Origin: Citrus sinensis
Taxonomy: Eukaryota > Streptophyta > Magnoliopsida > Sapindales > Rutaceae
Length of the DNA stretch: 64,000 nt
Direction of reading: 5' to 3'
NCBI RefSeq assembly: GCF_022201045.2
Contig: NC_068558.1
Coordinates: forward strand, 32,879,501-32,943,500
Shown here: piece by piece, positions 33,264 to 45,345 of the stretch
Position numbering within the stretch: the first letter of the stretch is position 1
Layout: each line of letters opens with the position of its first letter
Translations under genes and position numbers: made by a program
The notes under the pieces: generated by a model
The model's database searches: none
What the model was told of the DNA's origin: nothing
The model's input: the letters and a program-made list of their open reading frames with translations, nothing else

Positions 33264-34869
33264 TAGGGATGGCAATGGATCGGATCTGACCCAAGATCCA
33301 TCTTATCCAAATCCAATCGGATTAGATTTGGGTCAGTGTAAAATAGATTTGGATTGGATTTGGATATAATGTGCAAATCTAAGACGGATTTGTGTAGATC
33401 TGTCTTAATATCTAGATCCAAATGCATATCCACATATCTTTTAATTTTATTTTATTTTTAAAATTGTCTTAACAATTTTGTAATTATAAATGATAGTAAA
33501 TCTCATTCATAGCATCTTAGTAGTAGTATTTACCATGTATTTAATTAAATATCTTAAAACTTAAATATTAATTTTTAAATTTAAATAATAATAGAATAAA
33601 AATTTAAATGATAATAGAATAATTGTCAATTTATTTTATTATATTGACCAAATAAGTTTTAAGGAGTAAATTAATTTCTCCCATACACTAGCACGTATTG
33701 TCTCAAAATTGCTTTCCAAATTGTCCTTGAAAATACTAAAGAGGCATGTGAAAACAATTAAAGGAAGCCTTATATTTTTTATTTCAAAGTCGGCCTTGAA
33801 GTCAGTATCATGATTGATGATTCACGAATTCATGTTACGTATTTCCCTTTATTATTAAAAAAAAGGAAGCCTTTATTCATGAATAGAATTCATGATACCA
33901 TTCGTAAAGGGAAATAATAATTTTTATTATGAGGAAGCCTTATATTGTTATATGACACATAATATAATTTTTTTTTTTACTTATTCACGAATTCGTGAAT
34001 CCTGATACCATTCATACTAAGTGCCGCACTTTAGTTTGCCATAATTTCTTTCAATTATTCATATTCTAGGTCAACTCATTGTCAATCTTGCTCCAACAAA
34101 AAAAAAAAAGTACAACCTCTTTCTTTCTCTTCATTCTACTCTCGCTTCTTTACTCTATTTGAATATTTAGATAAGTCCTTTAATTGCCAAGTAAGTATTT
34201 AAACTTGATTTTTTTTCTATTATTTTCTCATAACATTATTCTCATAACGTCCACATAATTTAATTCTATAATATTGAATTAGGTATATGGTAATCATCAA
34301 ATTACGTATTAGTTTTCCATGTGGGTTAGTTTTTATTTGAATATATCTTAAATTATGACAGTTGATTTCATTAATAAAGGATCCATGTGAATAAAGATTA
34401 AATGAGAAGCATTCAATTATTTATTTAATTTATGCTCCTAATTTTTTATATTATTTACAAATAATTGTATTTATTTACTTGTCTAATATCGATGTGTAAT
34501 ATTAATTTTTTTCAGTGACATAGACGCTTAATGTTTTTGTTTATTTCTTCAATTAGGTGAAATATGGATTTTTGTCCTAATTTACTTCAGTCAGAAAATG
34601 ATGATAATGATGAGTATGATGTTGTTGAAGTAATTGAACCATCAAATGGGATGGAGTTGAATTCAACCTCACCAATTCCTAGCGATGAAACTGCTGATGT
34701 TAGTAAAAAATTGAAGTCTGTTGTGTGGAATCATTTTACGAGGCAAAAGATTAATGGACAATTGAAAGCAATTTGTAACAAATGCAATGGAAAGTTAGTT
34801 GTAGGAAGTGGGACGAACCATTTACAAAAGCACTTGCTTAGATGCCCACGACGTAAGCAACCAGCAATC

Positions 34870-36077
34870 TGAAAAACACGTATGCAACCCAAGAGGGGGG
34901 GTGAATTAGGATTCTAAAAATTATTCAATTTATAAAGAAAAACTTAATGCAAATATAATCCAAATTCAAAGCAAAAACAATTAAGTTGATCACAATGTAA
35001 AAAGATAAGGGAAGAGGGATTCAAACACTGAGATTTTTACGTAGTTCGGCCAACCTCGCCTACGTCCACGCCTCCAAGCTTTCCGGGCTTGAGGATTCCA
35101 CTAAGCAAGCCACCAAGGCTTCAATGCTTACACTTGACTTCCATGGTGTCAATAAACCTTTACAATAAGAGATTATCCCCAATCTCTTAACCCAAGTGTA
35201 TCCCAACACTTATAATCACTCAAAGTAAAAGATTACAAATTGTTTTTGCCTCTCACAATATATAAGATTATACAATGATGCTTAATATGTGAATAGATGA
35301 AACAAGAATGTGTTCTAAGCTCTATGAAGATTGTATTCTCGAATATTAGCTCAATAGTTGTGTTGTGATCAAATCTCTTTGAATTTGAATGAGCTTATTT
35401 ATATCTGCAGCTGAAAACTAGCCGTTATAGACTGTCTGCACACTGTCGGATTGCCGTTAGATAGATATCGGATCGCCGTTTGACTGGTCAATATGACCGT
35501 TGGACTGATTTTTCAAATTGTCGGATCGCCGTTAACTAGATGTCGGATCGCCGTTTATGTCCAGAGGCTACACTTCATTTCTGGTTGCTATCGGCGAGCT
35601 GTTTATCAAATTTGTCGAATCATCGTTTAGGTCCAGAGGCTATAGTTGATATCGGCGAGCTGTTTATCAAACCTGTAGGATCGCCGTTTAGGTCCAGAGG
35701 CTATACTTCAGTTCTGGTTGATATCGGCAAGCCGTTTATCACACATGTCGGTTAGTCGTTTAGGTCCAGAGGCTACTGGTTGATATCGGCGAGCCGTTTA
35801 TCAAACCTGTCGGATCGCCGTTTAGGTCCAGAGGCTATACTTCAGTTCTGGTTGATATCGGCGAGCCGTTTATCACACATGTCGGTTAGCCGTTTTCCAC
35901 AAAAACTGCTGCAGTGAACTATTTTGCAAGATGACTGTTTTGTCTCCAAATCTTTATAAAAAAACTTTATAAAACTTGTCAAAATAGATGAAAAATATGT
36001 TGAGCTTTTAAAAGATTAATCAATCTTAATTATGTTTGTTATCATCAAAATCAATTAAGGAATTATTTAAGTTAACA
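34870..36077. mobile_element. 1.2-kb LTR-like element inserted in the hAT transposase gene
   Basis: It starts TGAAAAACACG and ends AAGTTAACA, flanked by CAATC at 34865-34869 and 36078-36082. Excising it with one CAATC rejoins the hAT coding frame without error, which fixes the ends precisely. No coding capacity was seen, so it is a solo LTR or a small non-autonomous LTR element. The left part contains AACCCAAGAGGGGGGGTGAA and the right part a minisatellite. Confidence 0.85.
35450..35905. repeat. minisatellite with alternating 72- and 61-bp units
   Basis: GTCCAGAGGCTA recurs with CCAGAGG at 35561, 35633, 35694, 35766 and 35828, spaced 72, 61, 72 and 62 bp. Each unit contains GATATCGGCGAGCCGTTTAT and TCGGATCGCCGTTTAG-like blocks. 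The long unit has an extra ACTTCAGTTCT-like stretch. Confidence 0.88.
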
Positions 36078-38554
36078 CAATCAAGAATGCTACGTTGAAT
36101 GCTACTATAAATAAAGGGAAAGTCCAAGTTGGGGCATTTTCTTTTGATCATGAAACTTCAAGAAGAGAGCTTGCAAATATGATTATTAAGCATGAATACC
36201 CTCTTAGTATGGTTGAACATTCTGGATTCAGGAAGTTTGTTGGTTCTTTAAAACCCATGTTTAAGGTCATTTCTCGAAATACGCTGAAGAAAGATATCTT
36301 TAAGCAATATGAATATGAACAGTCTAAAATAATGAAGTTTTTGGCGAGCAATCAAAGTAGAATTTCGATTACTACTGATTTATGGACTTCTAATCAGAAT
36401 ATGGGTTACATGGTTGTCACCACACATTTTATAGATAATTCCTGGAGGTTGCAAAGTCGTCTTAATTATAAGGTACTTTCTATAGCATTATTTATTTATA
36501 TCTTTGTCATTTCCTTTTCATTATGATTAATAAATACTCAATTCATATAATAATATTTTTGTTCTATTGTTTGTCATTTTTATTTAGGTTTATACATATG
36601 ATGTGTCCACACATTGCTGAGGTACTTTCTAATAATTTAATGGAGTGCTTATTAGATTGGAATATTGATGGAAAAATGTGTTCTTTAACAGTTGATAATG
36701 CCACTACTAACAATGCTATTGTTGACATCCTCTTAGACAAACTTTCTAATTCATTGTTATTAAATGAGAGGTTGTTTCATATGCGTTGTTGTTCACACAT
36801 CTTGAACTTGATAGTGAAGGATGGGCTAGATGTCATTAGTGAAACTATTGAGAGAATTCGTAGTAGTGTTTCTTATTGGAAAATGACACCCAAAAGACAT
36901 GACAAATTTATTAAGGGTGTTCGTGATTTAAAAATTTCAAGCACCAAGCAATTGATTCTTGATTGCAAAACGAGGTGGAACTCTACCTATTATATACTTG
37001 ACACTGCTTTAGTTTATAAAGACGTGTTCTCTCGCTTAAAACCACGAGAACCACAATATAAATCATTGCCTAGTGAAGAAGATTGGGAGTTTGCAAAAGA
37101 AATTTGATGTAGGCTTAAATTATTTGATGAAGTTTCAAAATTGTTTTCTGGCACGAAATATCCTACAATGAATTTGTACTTTTATTATACTTGTGAGATT
37201 AGAATATCTATTTCTGAGTGGTTAGGTTCTAATAATGATAAAATAAGGATAATGGCAAAGAAAATGTTAGAAAAATATGACAAATATTGGAGTGTGGTTA
37301 ATGAGTTAATGGCAGTGGCAACTGTTTTGAACACTAGATATAAGATGAAACTAGTATAATACTATTTTCCTATGCTTTATGGAGTTGATTGTGAACATAG
37401 AATTGGGAGTGTCCGTAATTATTGTTAAAGTCAGAATCATATGGACATGTTTATCTATCTAATGAGCCTTTGATTACTCAATCCCCAATGTAGGCATTTC
37501 ATTTAGGAAGGGAACAACGTCAGGCTAGTTTTGAGACATTTATTAGTCAAAGTACTAGTACTGACCACGTGAAGTCTGAACTAGACTATTATTTGGAGGA
37601 ATATGTCATGCCTCGAATTGATACCTTTGACATATTGGGTTGGTGGAAGGTGAATGGATCTAAATATCCTACTTTGTGCAATGTTGCTAGAGATATTTTG
37701 GCTATTCTTCTATCCACAGTTGCATCTGAATCTGCATTTAGTACCAGTGGTGGATTTGTGACACCACATCGTAGTAGACTCCGTCCAAATACATTAGAGG
37801 CTTTAATGTGTTGTCAAGATTGGTTGTTGGTTGAAGATGCTGGTTCGAATTTTTATAATTAAATTATTTATTTCATATTAACTATTTTTTGTCTAACTAC
37901 TTTAATTTTTATTTAATTTTTGTGCTCAAAATCATATGCCTGTTCTTCAACACATACTAGATTGATATATTCAGAAGATGTGGACATGTATGAGGTACAA
38001 TTAACTATATCATTCATATATTTAGTTAAATATAGTCATAATAAAAATAATAAAGTATTAAATATAAATTATATTTAACTTATATGACATTATCTAATGT
38101 TGTAGGAATGATGGTGGTTGTGTTGTGATATCCAAATAATGAAGACAATAGAATATTATATTGATCTTACTCTTGCATTTTTTTTATTACCTTTCTTATT
38201 TGCTTGTTTTGGTGTAAAAGCATAAACTACAATATTTATTAGACTTTTTAGACAAATAATATAATTTAATCATTATCAATACATTTTAGTCTTTAATTTT
38301 CATTCTAAAAAATTATTGCTCTTTTATTGTAAAGTTTTAGAATTCATGATGGAATTAGATTAGATTTGGATTTTAATTTTTTTTTCTAGTTTTGGAGCGG
38401 ATATAGATATCTATTTATTTTTTTGGATCCGGATATGAAGCGAAAAACATGGGTCTTTGATGGATCTGGAGCAGATACAAATCTCAATTTTTATTATAGA
38501 TATGGATTTGGAGTAAAGTAGATCCAATCCATATCTGGCCCATTACCATCCCTA

Positions 38555-38562
38555 GTTCAGGA
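38555..38562. repeat. hAT target-site duplication, right copy
   Basis: GTTCAGGA pairs with GTTTGGGA at 33256-33263, with two mismatches. Confidence 0.7.
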
Positions 38563-41500
38563 GTTGAGGAGAGATCCTGATCGCAGACGAGCAGACACCA
38601 TAATCTCGCATCAACAAAAAGCAAAAGCAACCTTGTTTGCTGCAGTCTCATCTACTATTTTTTCCAAAATAATGACGCTGAAAACAGCCAAGGAAATTTG
38701 GGATTTTTTGAAGCAAGAATACAAAGGAAATGAAAGGGTCAAAGGGATGCAAGTGTCGAATTTGATCCCATAATTTGAGATGTAAAAGATGAAAAAATCA
38801 TAAACAATTCAGGAATATTCTTACAGACATTTTGAGATTGTCAACAAGGTAAGACTCCTTGGCATTGATTTTTCTAATTTTAGTGTTGTTCAAAAAATCC
38901 TAGTCACAGTTCCTGAAAAGTTTGAGGCTACAATTTCATCTTTGGAAAACTCAAAAGATCTGTCAAGTATTACCTTGGCAGAATTGTTAAATGCATTGCA
39001 AGTATTAGAACAAAGGAGGCTTATAAGACAAGAAGGACATGTGGAGGGTGCTTATCAAGCCAAATCACAAAACAACAAATGTGGCAAAAATAAGAAAACA
39101 AACTAAATAAATACAATAAGCTTGGAGGTTCTGCAAGCAGTAACAAAAATAGCCAAAGCAGTAACACTTAAGTCTTTCCACCTTGCGCTTACTGCAAAAA
39201 AGCCAATCATCTACAGAATAAGTGTTGGTGGAGGACAGATGCAAAATGTCACAAGTGTGGTAAGTTAGGGCACATGGAAAGGAAATGCAAGACTCAACAA
39301 CAACAAAGAGAAGCTAAGGTTGTTGAGGATCAACCTCAAGAGGAACAGCTGTTTGCGGTATCATGCTTTGCCACCAACAGCTCCACAGAGAGCTCCTTAT
39401 AGATAGTGGTTGTACAAACCACATGACTTATGATCGAGAGCTCTTCAGAGAGCTTGACAAGACCGCTATTTCCAAAGTCAGAATTGGAAATAGAGCACAC
39501 ATTACAGTAAAAGGTAAATGAACAGTAGCAATTAAAGGCCATACAGATCTGAAATTGATTTATGATGTTTTATATGTTCTTGAAATTAATCAAAATCTTT
39601 TGAGTGTTACTCAATTGTTAGAAAAAAGGCTATAAGGTGTTGTTGAAGATAAGAACTGTGTAATCAAATATGCAAAAGATAGAGAGGTATTCAAAGTTCA
39701 AATGAAAGGCAAAAGCTTTGCCTTGGATTTAATGAAAGAAGAACAGGCTGCTGTACACAGAGAAGATAGCTATGTTGTGCTTTGGCACACAAGATTAAGC
39801 CATTTCCATCATATTACTCTACTCTACATGAAGAAGAACAATCTAGTCAAAGGCTTGCCTGAATTAGAAGAAGAGTCTCCTAAATATGCTACCTGTCAGT
39901 ATGGAAAGAAAACCAGGATTCTGTTTCAACAAAATAAGGCCTGGAGGGCTATACAGAGGTTGCAATTAATACACATAGATGTAGAAGGGCCAATGAAAAC
40001 ACCATCTTTGAATAACAGTAAGTATTATATTGTTTTTATTGATGATTACTCAAGAATATGCTGGATTTATTTTATGAAGCTTAAATATGAGGTTACTGAC
40101 ATCTTTGTGAACTTTAAAGCTTAGGTTGAAACTCAAAGCAGATGCAAGAAAATTTAACAAGTTTTCTGAACATGCAGGCATTGAACATCAGTTGACAGCA
40201 CCTTACACTCCTCAGCAAAATGGTGTTGTGGAGGGGAAAAAACTGGACAATAATGGAGATGGCAAGATGCTTATTTCATGACAAAGGGCTGCCAAAGAAA
40301 TTTTGGGCCGAGGTCGTAAAAATTGCAATTTTTTTATTGAACAGATTACCAACAAAAGCTTTACAGAAAAAGACTCCATTTGAAGCATGGTATGGTTACA
40401 AACCAAAGCTGCTTAATTTGAAGATATTTGGTTGTCTATGTTTCTCTTACATCCCTCAAGTTAAGAGAGACAAATTGGACAAAAAAGCAGAACTTGGGAT
40501 TTTTGTAGGTTATAGCTCAACTTCAAAAGCCTATAGGATCTACTTATCGCAAAACAACAAAGTAATAGTCAGCATGGATGTTCAATTCTTTGAGTTAGAT
40601 AACTGGGGTTAGGAGAATGACAAGAAGCTTAAGGTCGAAGATGAGAATGATGATACGGATAATGAAAATGTTAGAGGAACCATATCACTTTCTGACATCT
40701 ATCAGATGTGTAATATTGTTGTAATGGAGCCTACAGGGTATGAAGAAGCTGAAAATGATTAGAAGTGGATAACTACAATGAAAGACGAGCTAAAGATGAT
40801 TGAAAAGAATCAGACATGGGAGTTGGCAGATAGACGTGAACACAAGAAAGCTATGGGAGTCAAGTGGGTTTACAGGACCAAACTCAATCTTAATGATTAT
40901 GTAAACAAGTACAAGGCAAGACTTGTTATCAAGGGATATGCCCAGGTGTTTGGGGTAGATTTTTTTGAAACTTTTGCCCATGTTGCTAGATTGGATACCA
41001 TAAGGATATTGCTAGCTCTTGCTGCACAGCATGGTTGGGTTATGCACCAAATGGATGTCAAATCAGTTTTTTTTTAATGGATACTTGGAGGAAAAATTTT
41101 TTGTAGAGCAACGTGAAGGGTTTGTTTTTCCAGGACAAGAGGAGAAGGTATATCGACTGAAGAAAGCCCTGTACGATTTAAAACATGCACCAAGGTCCTG
41201 GTATAACAGAATTGACACACACTTAGCAAACTTATGCTTCGAAAAAAGCCTAAGTGAATCTACTTTATATATCAAGAAGGCTGATAATGAAATACTTGTG
41301 GTATCTATGTATGTTGATGATCTACTCGTTACAGGAAGTAGCAAGGAGTTGATTGACAGGTTTAAAAGAAAAAATAAAAAATGTCTTTGAAATGACAGAC
41401 CTTGGGAGGATGACATTCTTCCTTGGTATGCAGGTACATCAAAAGCAAAATGAAATATTTCTATGCCAGCAAAAAATACAAAGGAAATTTTCAAGAAATT

Positions 41501-42252
41501 TAACATGGAAGAATGCAAGCCAACCGCAACTCCAATGAATCAAACGAAGAAGTTTTGCAAAGAAGATGGAGCTGAAAAGGTGGATGAAAGGTTGTATAGG
41601 AGCCAATAGGCTGCTTAATGTATTTAACTGCAACCAGACTAGATATCATGCATGCAGTGAGTTTGCTATCAAGGTATATGAACTATGCTAGTGAAATTCA
41701 TTTTCAAGCAGTAAAAAAAATTCTTAGATATGTTAAGGACACAATTAATTATGGAATAAGGTTTAGTCGAGTTAAAAATTCCAGTTTTCATGGATATTCT
41801 GGTAGTGATTAGGTTGGATGTGTTGATGATATGAGAAGCACCTCAGGTTACTGGTTTAGCTTTGGTTTTGGAACTTTTTCAGGGTGTTCTAAGAAGCAAG
41901 AAATTATTGCTCAATCCATAGTAGAAGCAGAATATGTAGCTGTTGTTGCTGCTGTGAATCAAACCCTTTGGATCAGGAAACTCATGACAGATTTGCATAT
42001 GAAACAACAAGAAGGCACACAAATATTTGTAGACAACCAAGCTGCAATAATCCAGTGTTCCATGGCAAAACAAAACACTTTAAGATAAACCTTTATTTTC
42101 TAAGAGAGGTACAAAGAGAAGGAGAAGTGCAACTGATCTATTGCAAAACAGAAAATCAAAGTATTGACATCTTAACAAAAGCACTTCCAAAGATTAGATA
42201 TGAATTCTTGAGGTAAAAGCGGTGTTTGCAGCTTCAGAGTCAAGGAGGAGAA

Positions 42253-42485
42253 TATTGACTGAAATGACTCATGAAGTTAAATCAGTTTTATTTTTTGTTA
42301 TTTTTTAGGATTATGACTACTTCTTCATGCTATTTTCTTGCACTTAGTTGTTAGACTCAACATGTAGCAGATTTTTCTGCAATTTAATTTTCATTATACT
42401 GTATAAATAGATGATTTTGTTGCTCAATAAAATATAACTTTGCAGTCTCTAAATCAGCCTTCTCTCATTATCTTTATATCCAACA
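42253..42485 (+). repeat. 3' LTR of the copia element
   Basis: It begins TATTGACTG right after the purine tract and ends ATATCCAACA. The end is the complement of a TGTTGGATAT start, so the first bases were probably TG and have mutated. TATA-like TATAAATAG (42403) and AATAAAATATAA (42425) sit where R/U5 signals are expected. Confidence 0.7.
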
Positions 42486-43105
42486 ATTAGTGAAGGTTTC
42501 AGTATCTGAAGCGAGCACAACGCGCCAAACGAAATCAAGGCATGTGCAAAACCAAACCAACAATCATAATAATATTTTCAAGATTCCATTTTTAGACCAA
42601 ACTGCTAATGGGCAGTATTGAACCACAAACAGTACGCATTAACAACCATCATCAAACCCATTTCAGTGCCACCTAAGCAAATCGACATGCAACCCAAACA
42701 CCAACAAATTCCGAACAGGCTCTTGAGTCTTGGCACTTCAACTGGAGTGAATATCAACTGCGGTTAAAAAAGACTTAAACCAAGGACACTTGTCACTATG
42801 TTCATTTGGAATCTCTTCTTTAAGCTGAAAAGACACTTTTACCCAGGCAGCTTTCACTGCTATTTCTAACATGGTCAATATGTTAATGTGATTTGAGTTT
42901 TATCAGCAATGTACTTGACTAGGGTGGTGATCAGAAAAATTCTCACTTAACAAAGTGGTCATTATCATTGATGATACATATAACCTTTTGAACATAATGA
43001 TACATATAATTGAAATTGAATTAAAACAGTATCTTTACCAGTTTCTAAATATCTACCAAATTTTGGCTGACTTGAATTTCTTCAAACCGCATCTATTTTT
43101 AATGT
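42486..43105. other. spacer downstream of the RAP gene
   Basis: No gene seen. It includes the probable 3' UTR of the RAP gene near 43000-43105. Confidence 0.5.
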
Positions 43106-45345
43106 TTAGGCAATGTTGCTGCTGCCTTCACCACCAATGTAATCTTTGAGAATCGCTCTCAAGTAATCTAGCTGCTCAAAACTCCCTTGAAGTTCCTCCC
43201 ACTACAAGTGAAAAAAGTGAAAAAAAAAAAAATTGATCATTTATTATATCAAACAGGTACCAAATCTCAATTAGGAAGATCTTTCAAAAAATGCAAATAT
43301 GTAGATGGAATCAGGATTGTGATAATCAAACTCGCCTCTTGAAGAGACAATGACACCACATTCCAGCCAGCAGCAGCAATGTAGCGGTGTTTCAGCATGG
43401 TATGTCCTAATGGTACCCCTGGAAAGAGAAAGAAGAAGATCAATTGAATGCTAAATTGGTGTGAAATTGGTAAAATAAATTGATCGAACACCAGATGCAC
43501 ACCAGTATTCCTTGAGAAATGAGTTGGTCCATCAATCTCGAATGCAACCTTCTTATCGACCAGAACAGCATCTACAGTATACCCATCCACGGCATATTCC
43601 CTGATCCAATTGAGGCCAGTGCTAACAAGAAGACGAGCTACCTCCTTCTGGAATGATGAAGTCACTTTCTGATTAAACCTCTTTGTTTTCCCAGCACTGG
43701 CAATTTTCTCTTCAAGAACGCTACTGAGAGCCAGCTGAAGATGTGGGTGCTCTAGTTTCAAGCACTGATTCACAAGATGAACTTGAGAAGCGAACATGAT
43801 ATCCTCCCTGTACTGCTCTGAAATCCTTTGCTCTTCAAAACGGCTAATAGTTTTCCATATGTCGGAAAAGAAAATCCGGTCCATTTGTCCAAGTACAGCA
43901 TATGACCAGGCTATGTTTCCGAGTTGATCCCTGTTAAAGCTCAGCACAGGGGAGCTTAAACTTCCTTCAGAGTCAGCATCTCCACTGCTTTTCACACCCC
44001 CATTTTCATTACAGTTTGACAACGCTTTGTTTAAACAACATGTGAATTGAGTGGCATCCTTGAAAGCATTATCCAAAGATTCAAGTAAAGGGTCAGCAGG
44101 CTCATATAAAGAAGCAAAAGCCCATAGCACTTGAGCAAGCTCCTGCTCTTGAAAAGTGTGAACTATATCTGATGCTCTTTTTGCTAATTCTGAAAAGAGA
44201 TCAGGAGCAGAGTGCTGCATTGAAGCAAAGGCACCAGCAACATTAGCAACATTCTGAGAATTGAACTCCCCAACCTTAGTCAAGGCTACCTCAGCAACTC
44301 TATCCATTTCAGACAAATAAAGCAGTTCCCCTCCAATCTTGGACAGTGCCCATGCAATATTTGAGATACCTTGAGCCGAACACTCAGGTAATGCTGTCAT
44401 TGCAATTGCCACAAGCATTGACATCTCTCTCTGGCGGGTAAATGCCAATCTATGAGTAGTCATCATCGAGACTTTCTCCATGTTCTTGGCAATTCGATGC
44501 AGCGCTGTGGCAATGTTCAAAGGGGATAGCGGCGAAGGGCTCAAACCTTTCCCAACCGCCGTAATCATCTCAGCAATTACCTCCAACACCTCTTGGGCAG
44601 TCTGTGCATCCACAATATCTTTGTTCAAGTTAATTTCCTTCCTACGATTAGATGGCCCTGAAAATTGGGATAGCCTATGTACAAACTCTTCAATCGTCTT
44701 CTCCCTCTTTTCTTCAAACATCCCACCTGCCATCATACTCACTGTCCTTCTAAGATCATTCATATCATACCCATTGCCACTACCCATTATATCATCCATT
44801 TTCATATCATCCTCCGAATCAAAATCCAAATCATCATCAGTCACCTTGTTTTTCTTCTCAATCTTCTCTAACTTTTTCTTACCTTTTTTCTTTTTCTTCT
44901 TTACTTTAATCAAATCTTCCATTGAACTAGCCAACCCCCTTGCCTCAATAGACTTAAGCGCAACTTTTCTAGCCCTCACACACCAATCCATCCCTTCGTT
45001 ATCATCCACCACCTTAGATTTCTCTTGTTTCTTTCTCTTCTTGGGAGCTTGATAACCAAAAGGGTCAAGCTCCCCGAGAAACTCCGATTCCCAATCTACA
45101 CTGTCCTCACTTTCCTTCTCTTCACTATCATCAACTTCATCATCCTCAGTAACTCTTCTAATTCTAATATTACTCTCTTTCTTCAAATTCAAACAATTAT
45201 TTCTTCGTAGACCCAACTCGAGTTTTCGGGTAAAAAACCCATTTCTTAGTTTTATCAACGGAAGATTATGAACGGTTGTTGGATTAAAAATGAAGGGTTT
45301 TATTATACAAGTATGATGAGTGAATGTATTTAACAAGCCCTCCAT
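43106..45345 (-). CDS. RAP: chloroplast RAP-domain protein (AtRAP-like, OPR family)
   Basis: Three exons (45345-43503, 43418-43336, 43201-43106) total 2022 bases and 673 residues, close to the Arabidopsis protein's length as I recall it. The N-terminus is basic and Ser/Thr/Asn-rich, as a plastid transit peptide. A long acidic/lysine-rich stretch follows (residues about 60-190), then helical octotricopeptide-like repeats ([67 protein letters not shown]). The C-terminal RAP domain is [20 protein letters not shown] to [14 protein letters not shown]. The homologue binds chloroplast RNA and is needed for 16S rRNA maturation. Intron 1 (84 bp, no stops) can be read through in frame and would insert 28 hydrophobic residues in the RAP domain. 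Intron 2 has a GC donor, and only that splice restores the conserved QEWEEL. Confidence 0.93.

Larger units (their letters stand above)
34564..37862 (+). pseudogene. hAT transposase (BED finger, RNase H-like, hATC), disrupted
   Basis: The first part (34564-34869) gives an acidic N-terminus and a BED zinc finger (VVWNHFTRQKING, CNKCNGK, HLQKHLLRC). It is interrupted by the LTR-like element and resumes at 36083 in the same frame with GKVQVGAFSFDHETSRRELA. A catalytic-core segment follows (ISITTDLWTS, MRCCSHILNLIVKDGL, CKTRWNSTYYIL). An intron appears at about 36472-36586. TGA at 37105 and TAA near 37357 break the frame. The C-terminal hATC dimerisation domain (FDILGWWKVNGSKYPTL, STVASESAFSTSGG) ends at 37862. 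The family includes domesticated DAYSLEEPER and RICESLEEPER proteins, but transposon ends and stops here show an ordinary dead transposon. Confidence 0.9.
33264..38554 (+). mobile_element. hAT (Ac/RICESLEEPER-like) DNA transposon with internal LTR-like insertion
   Basis: The ends are TAGGGATGGCAATGG (33264) and the inverted TAGGGATGGTAATGG (38540-38554). Subterminal regions are rich in GGATCT and GGATTTGGAT motifs, likely transposase binding sites. The body encodes a BED-finger hAT transposase, now broken. About 4.1 kb is hAT sequence and 1.2 kb is a later insertion at 34870-36077. Confidence 0.9.
32389..38616. mobile_element. solo LTR inside copia gag, itself split by a hAT element
   Basis: The insert starts TGTTTGAGGG and ends GCATCAACA. 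AAAAG flanks it on both sides (32384-32388 and 38617-38621). Removing the insert and one AAAAG restores the copia gag reading frame across the junction (..QRKSK then AKATLF..). Without the hAT and its duplication the inserted piece is about 929 bp and lacks coding sequence, so it is best read as a solo LTR left by recombination. Confidence 0.85.
32183..42216 (+). pseudogene. copia gag-pol, broken and split by the nested insertion
   Basis: Gag (32183-32388 and 38617-39110) is followed by two CCHC knuckles, CAYCKKANHLQNKC and CHKCGKLGHMERKC (39184-39291). Then come a protease with DSGCTNHMT (about 39402), integrase (about 39770-40420; HTRLSHFHH, with the first Cys of the zinc pair lost in YATCQYGKK), and reverse transcriptase with VKWVYRTKLN and MYVDDLLVTG (40778-41390). 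RNase H has EAEYVAV and VDNQAAI (41831-42090). Stops and frameshifts occur at about 32247 (TGA where W is expected), 38771, 39400, 39631, 40122, 40610, 41075, 41388, 41813 and elsewhere. No functional product is possible. Confidence 0.92.
32183..42485 (+). mobile_element. Ty1/copia retrotransposon, 5'-truncated, with nested insertions
   Basis: Copia gag begins near 32183 (MKSENPFTEIAALVFDGTNY) and is interrupted at 32388. It resumes at 38617 exactly one 5-bp duplication later, so 6.2 kb was inserted. Protease, integrase, reverse transcriptase and RNase H follow in copia order, then a purine-rich tract (AAGGAGGAGA, 42243-42252) and the 3' LTR. I found no primer binding site or 5' LTR upstream of gag, so the left end is lost or rearranged. 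The many stops show an old dead copy. Confidence 0.93.

Noticed and set aside
35450-35905. Structured RNA suggested by repeated CGGCGAGCCG motifs
   Set aside because: The motifs are part of a minisatellite and no consistent covariation can be seen.
34564-37862. Domesticated DAYSLEEPER-like host gene
   Set aside because: Transposon ends and an 8-bp duplication flank it, and stops plus an insertion disrupt the frame.
44480-45052. 190-codon plus-strand frame
   Set aside because: It is antisense to the RAP coding exon, which has clear domains. Its composition is the mirror of the lysine/glutamate-rich stretch.
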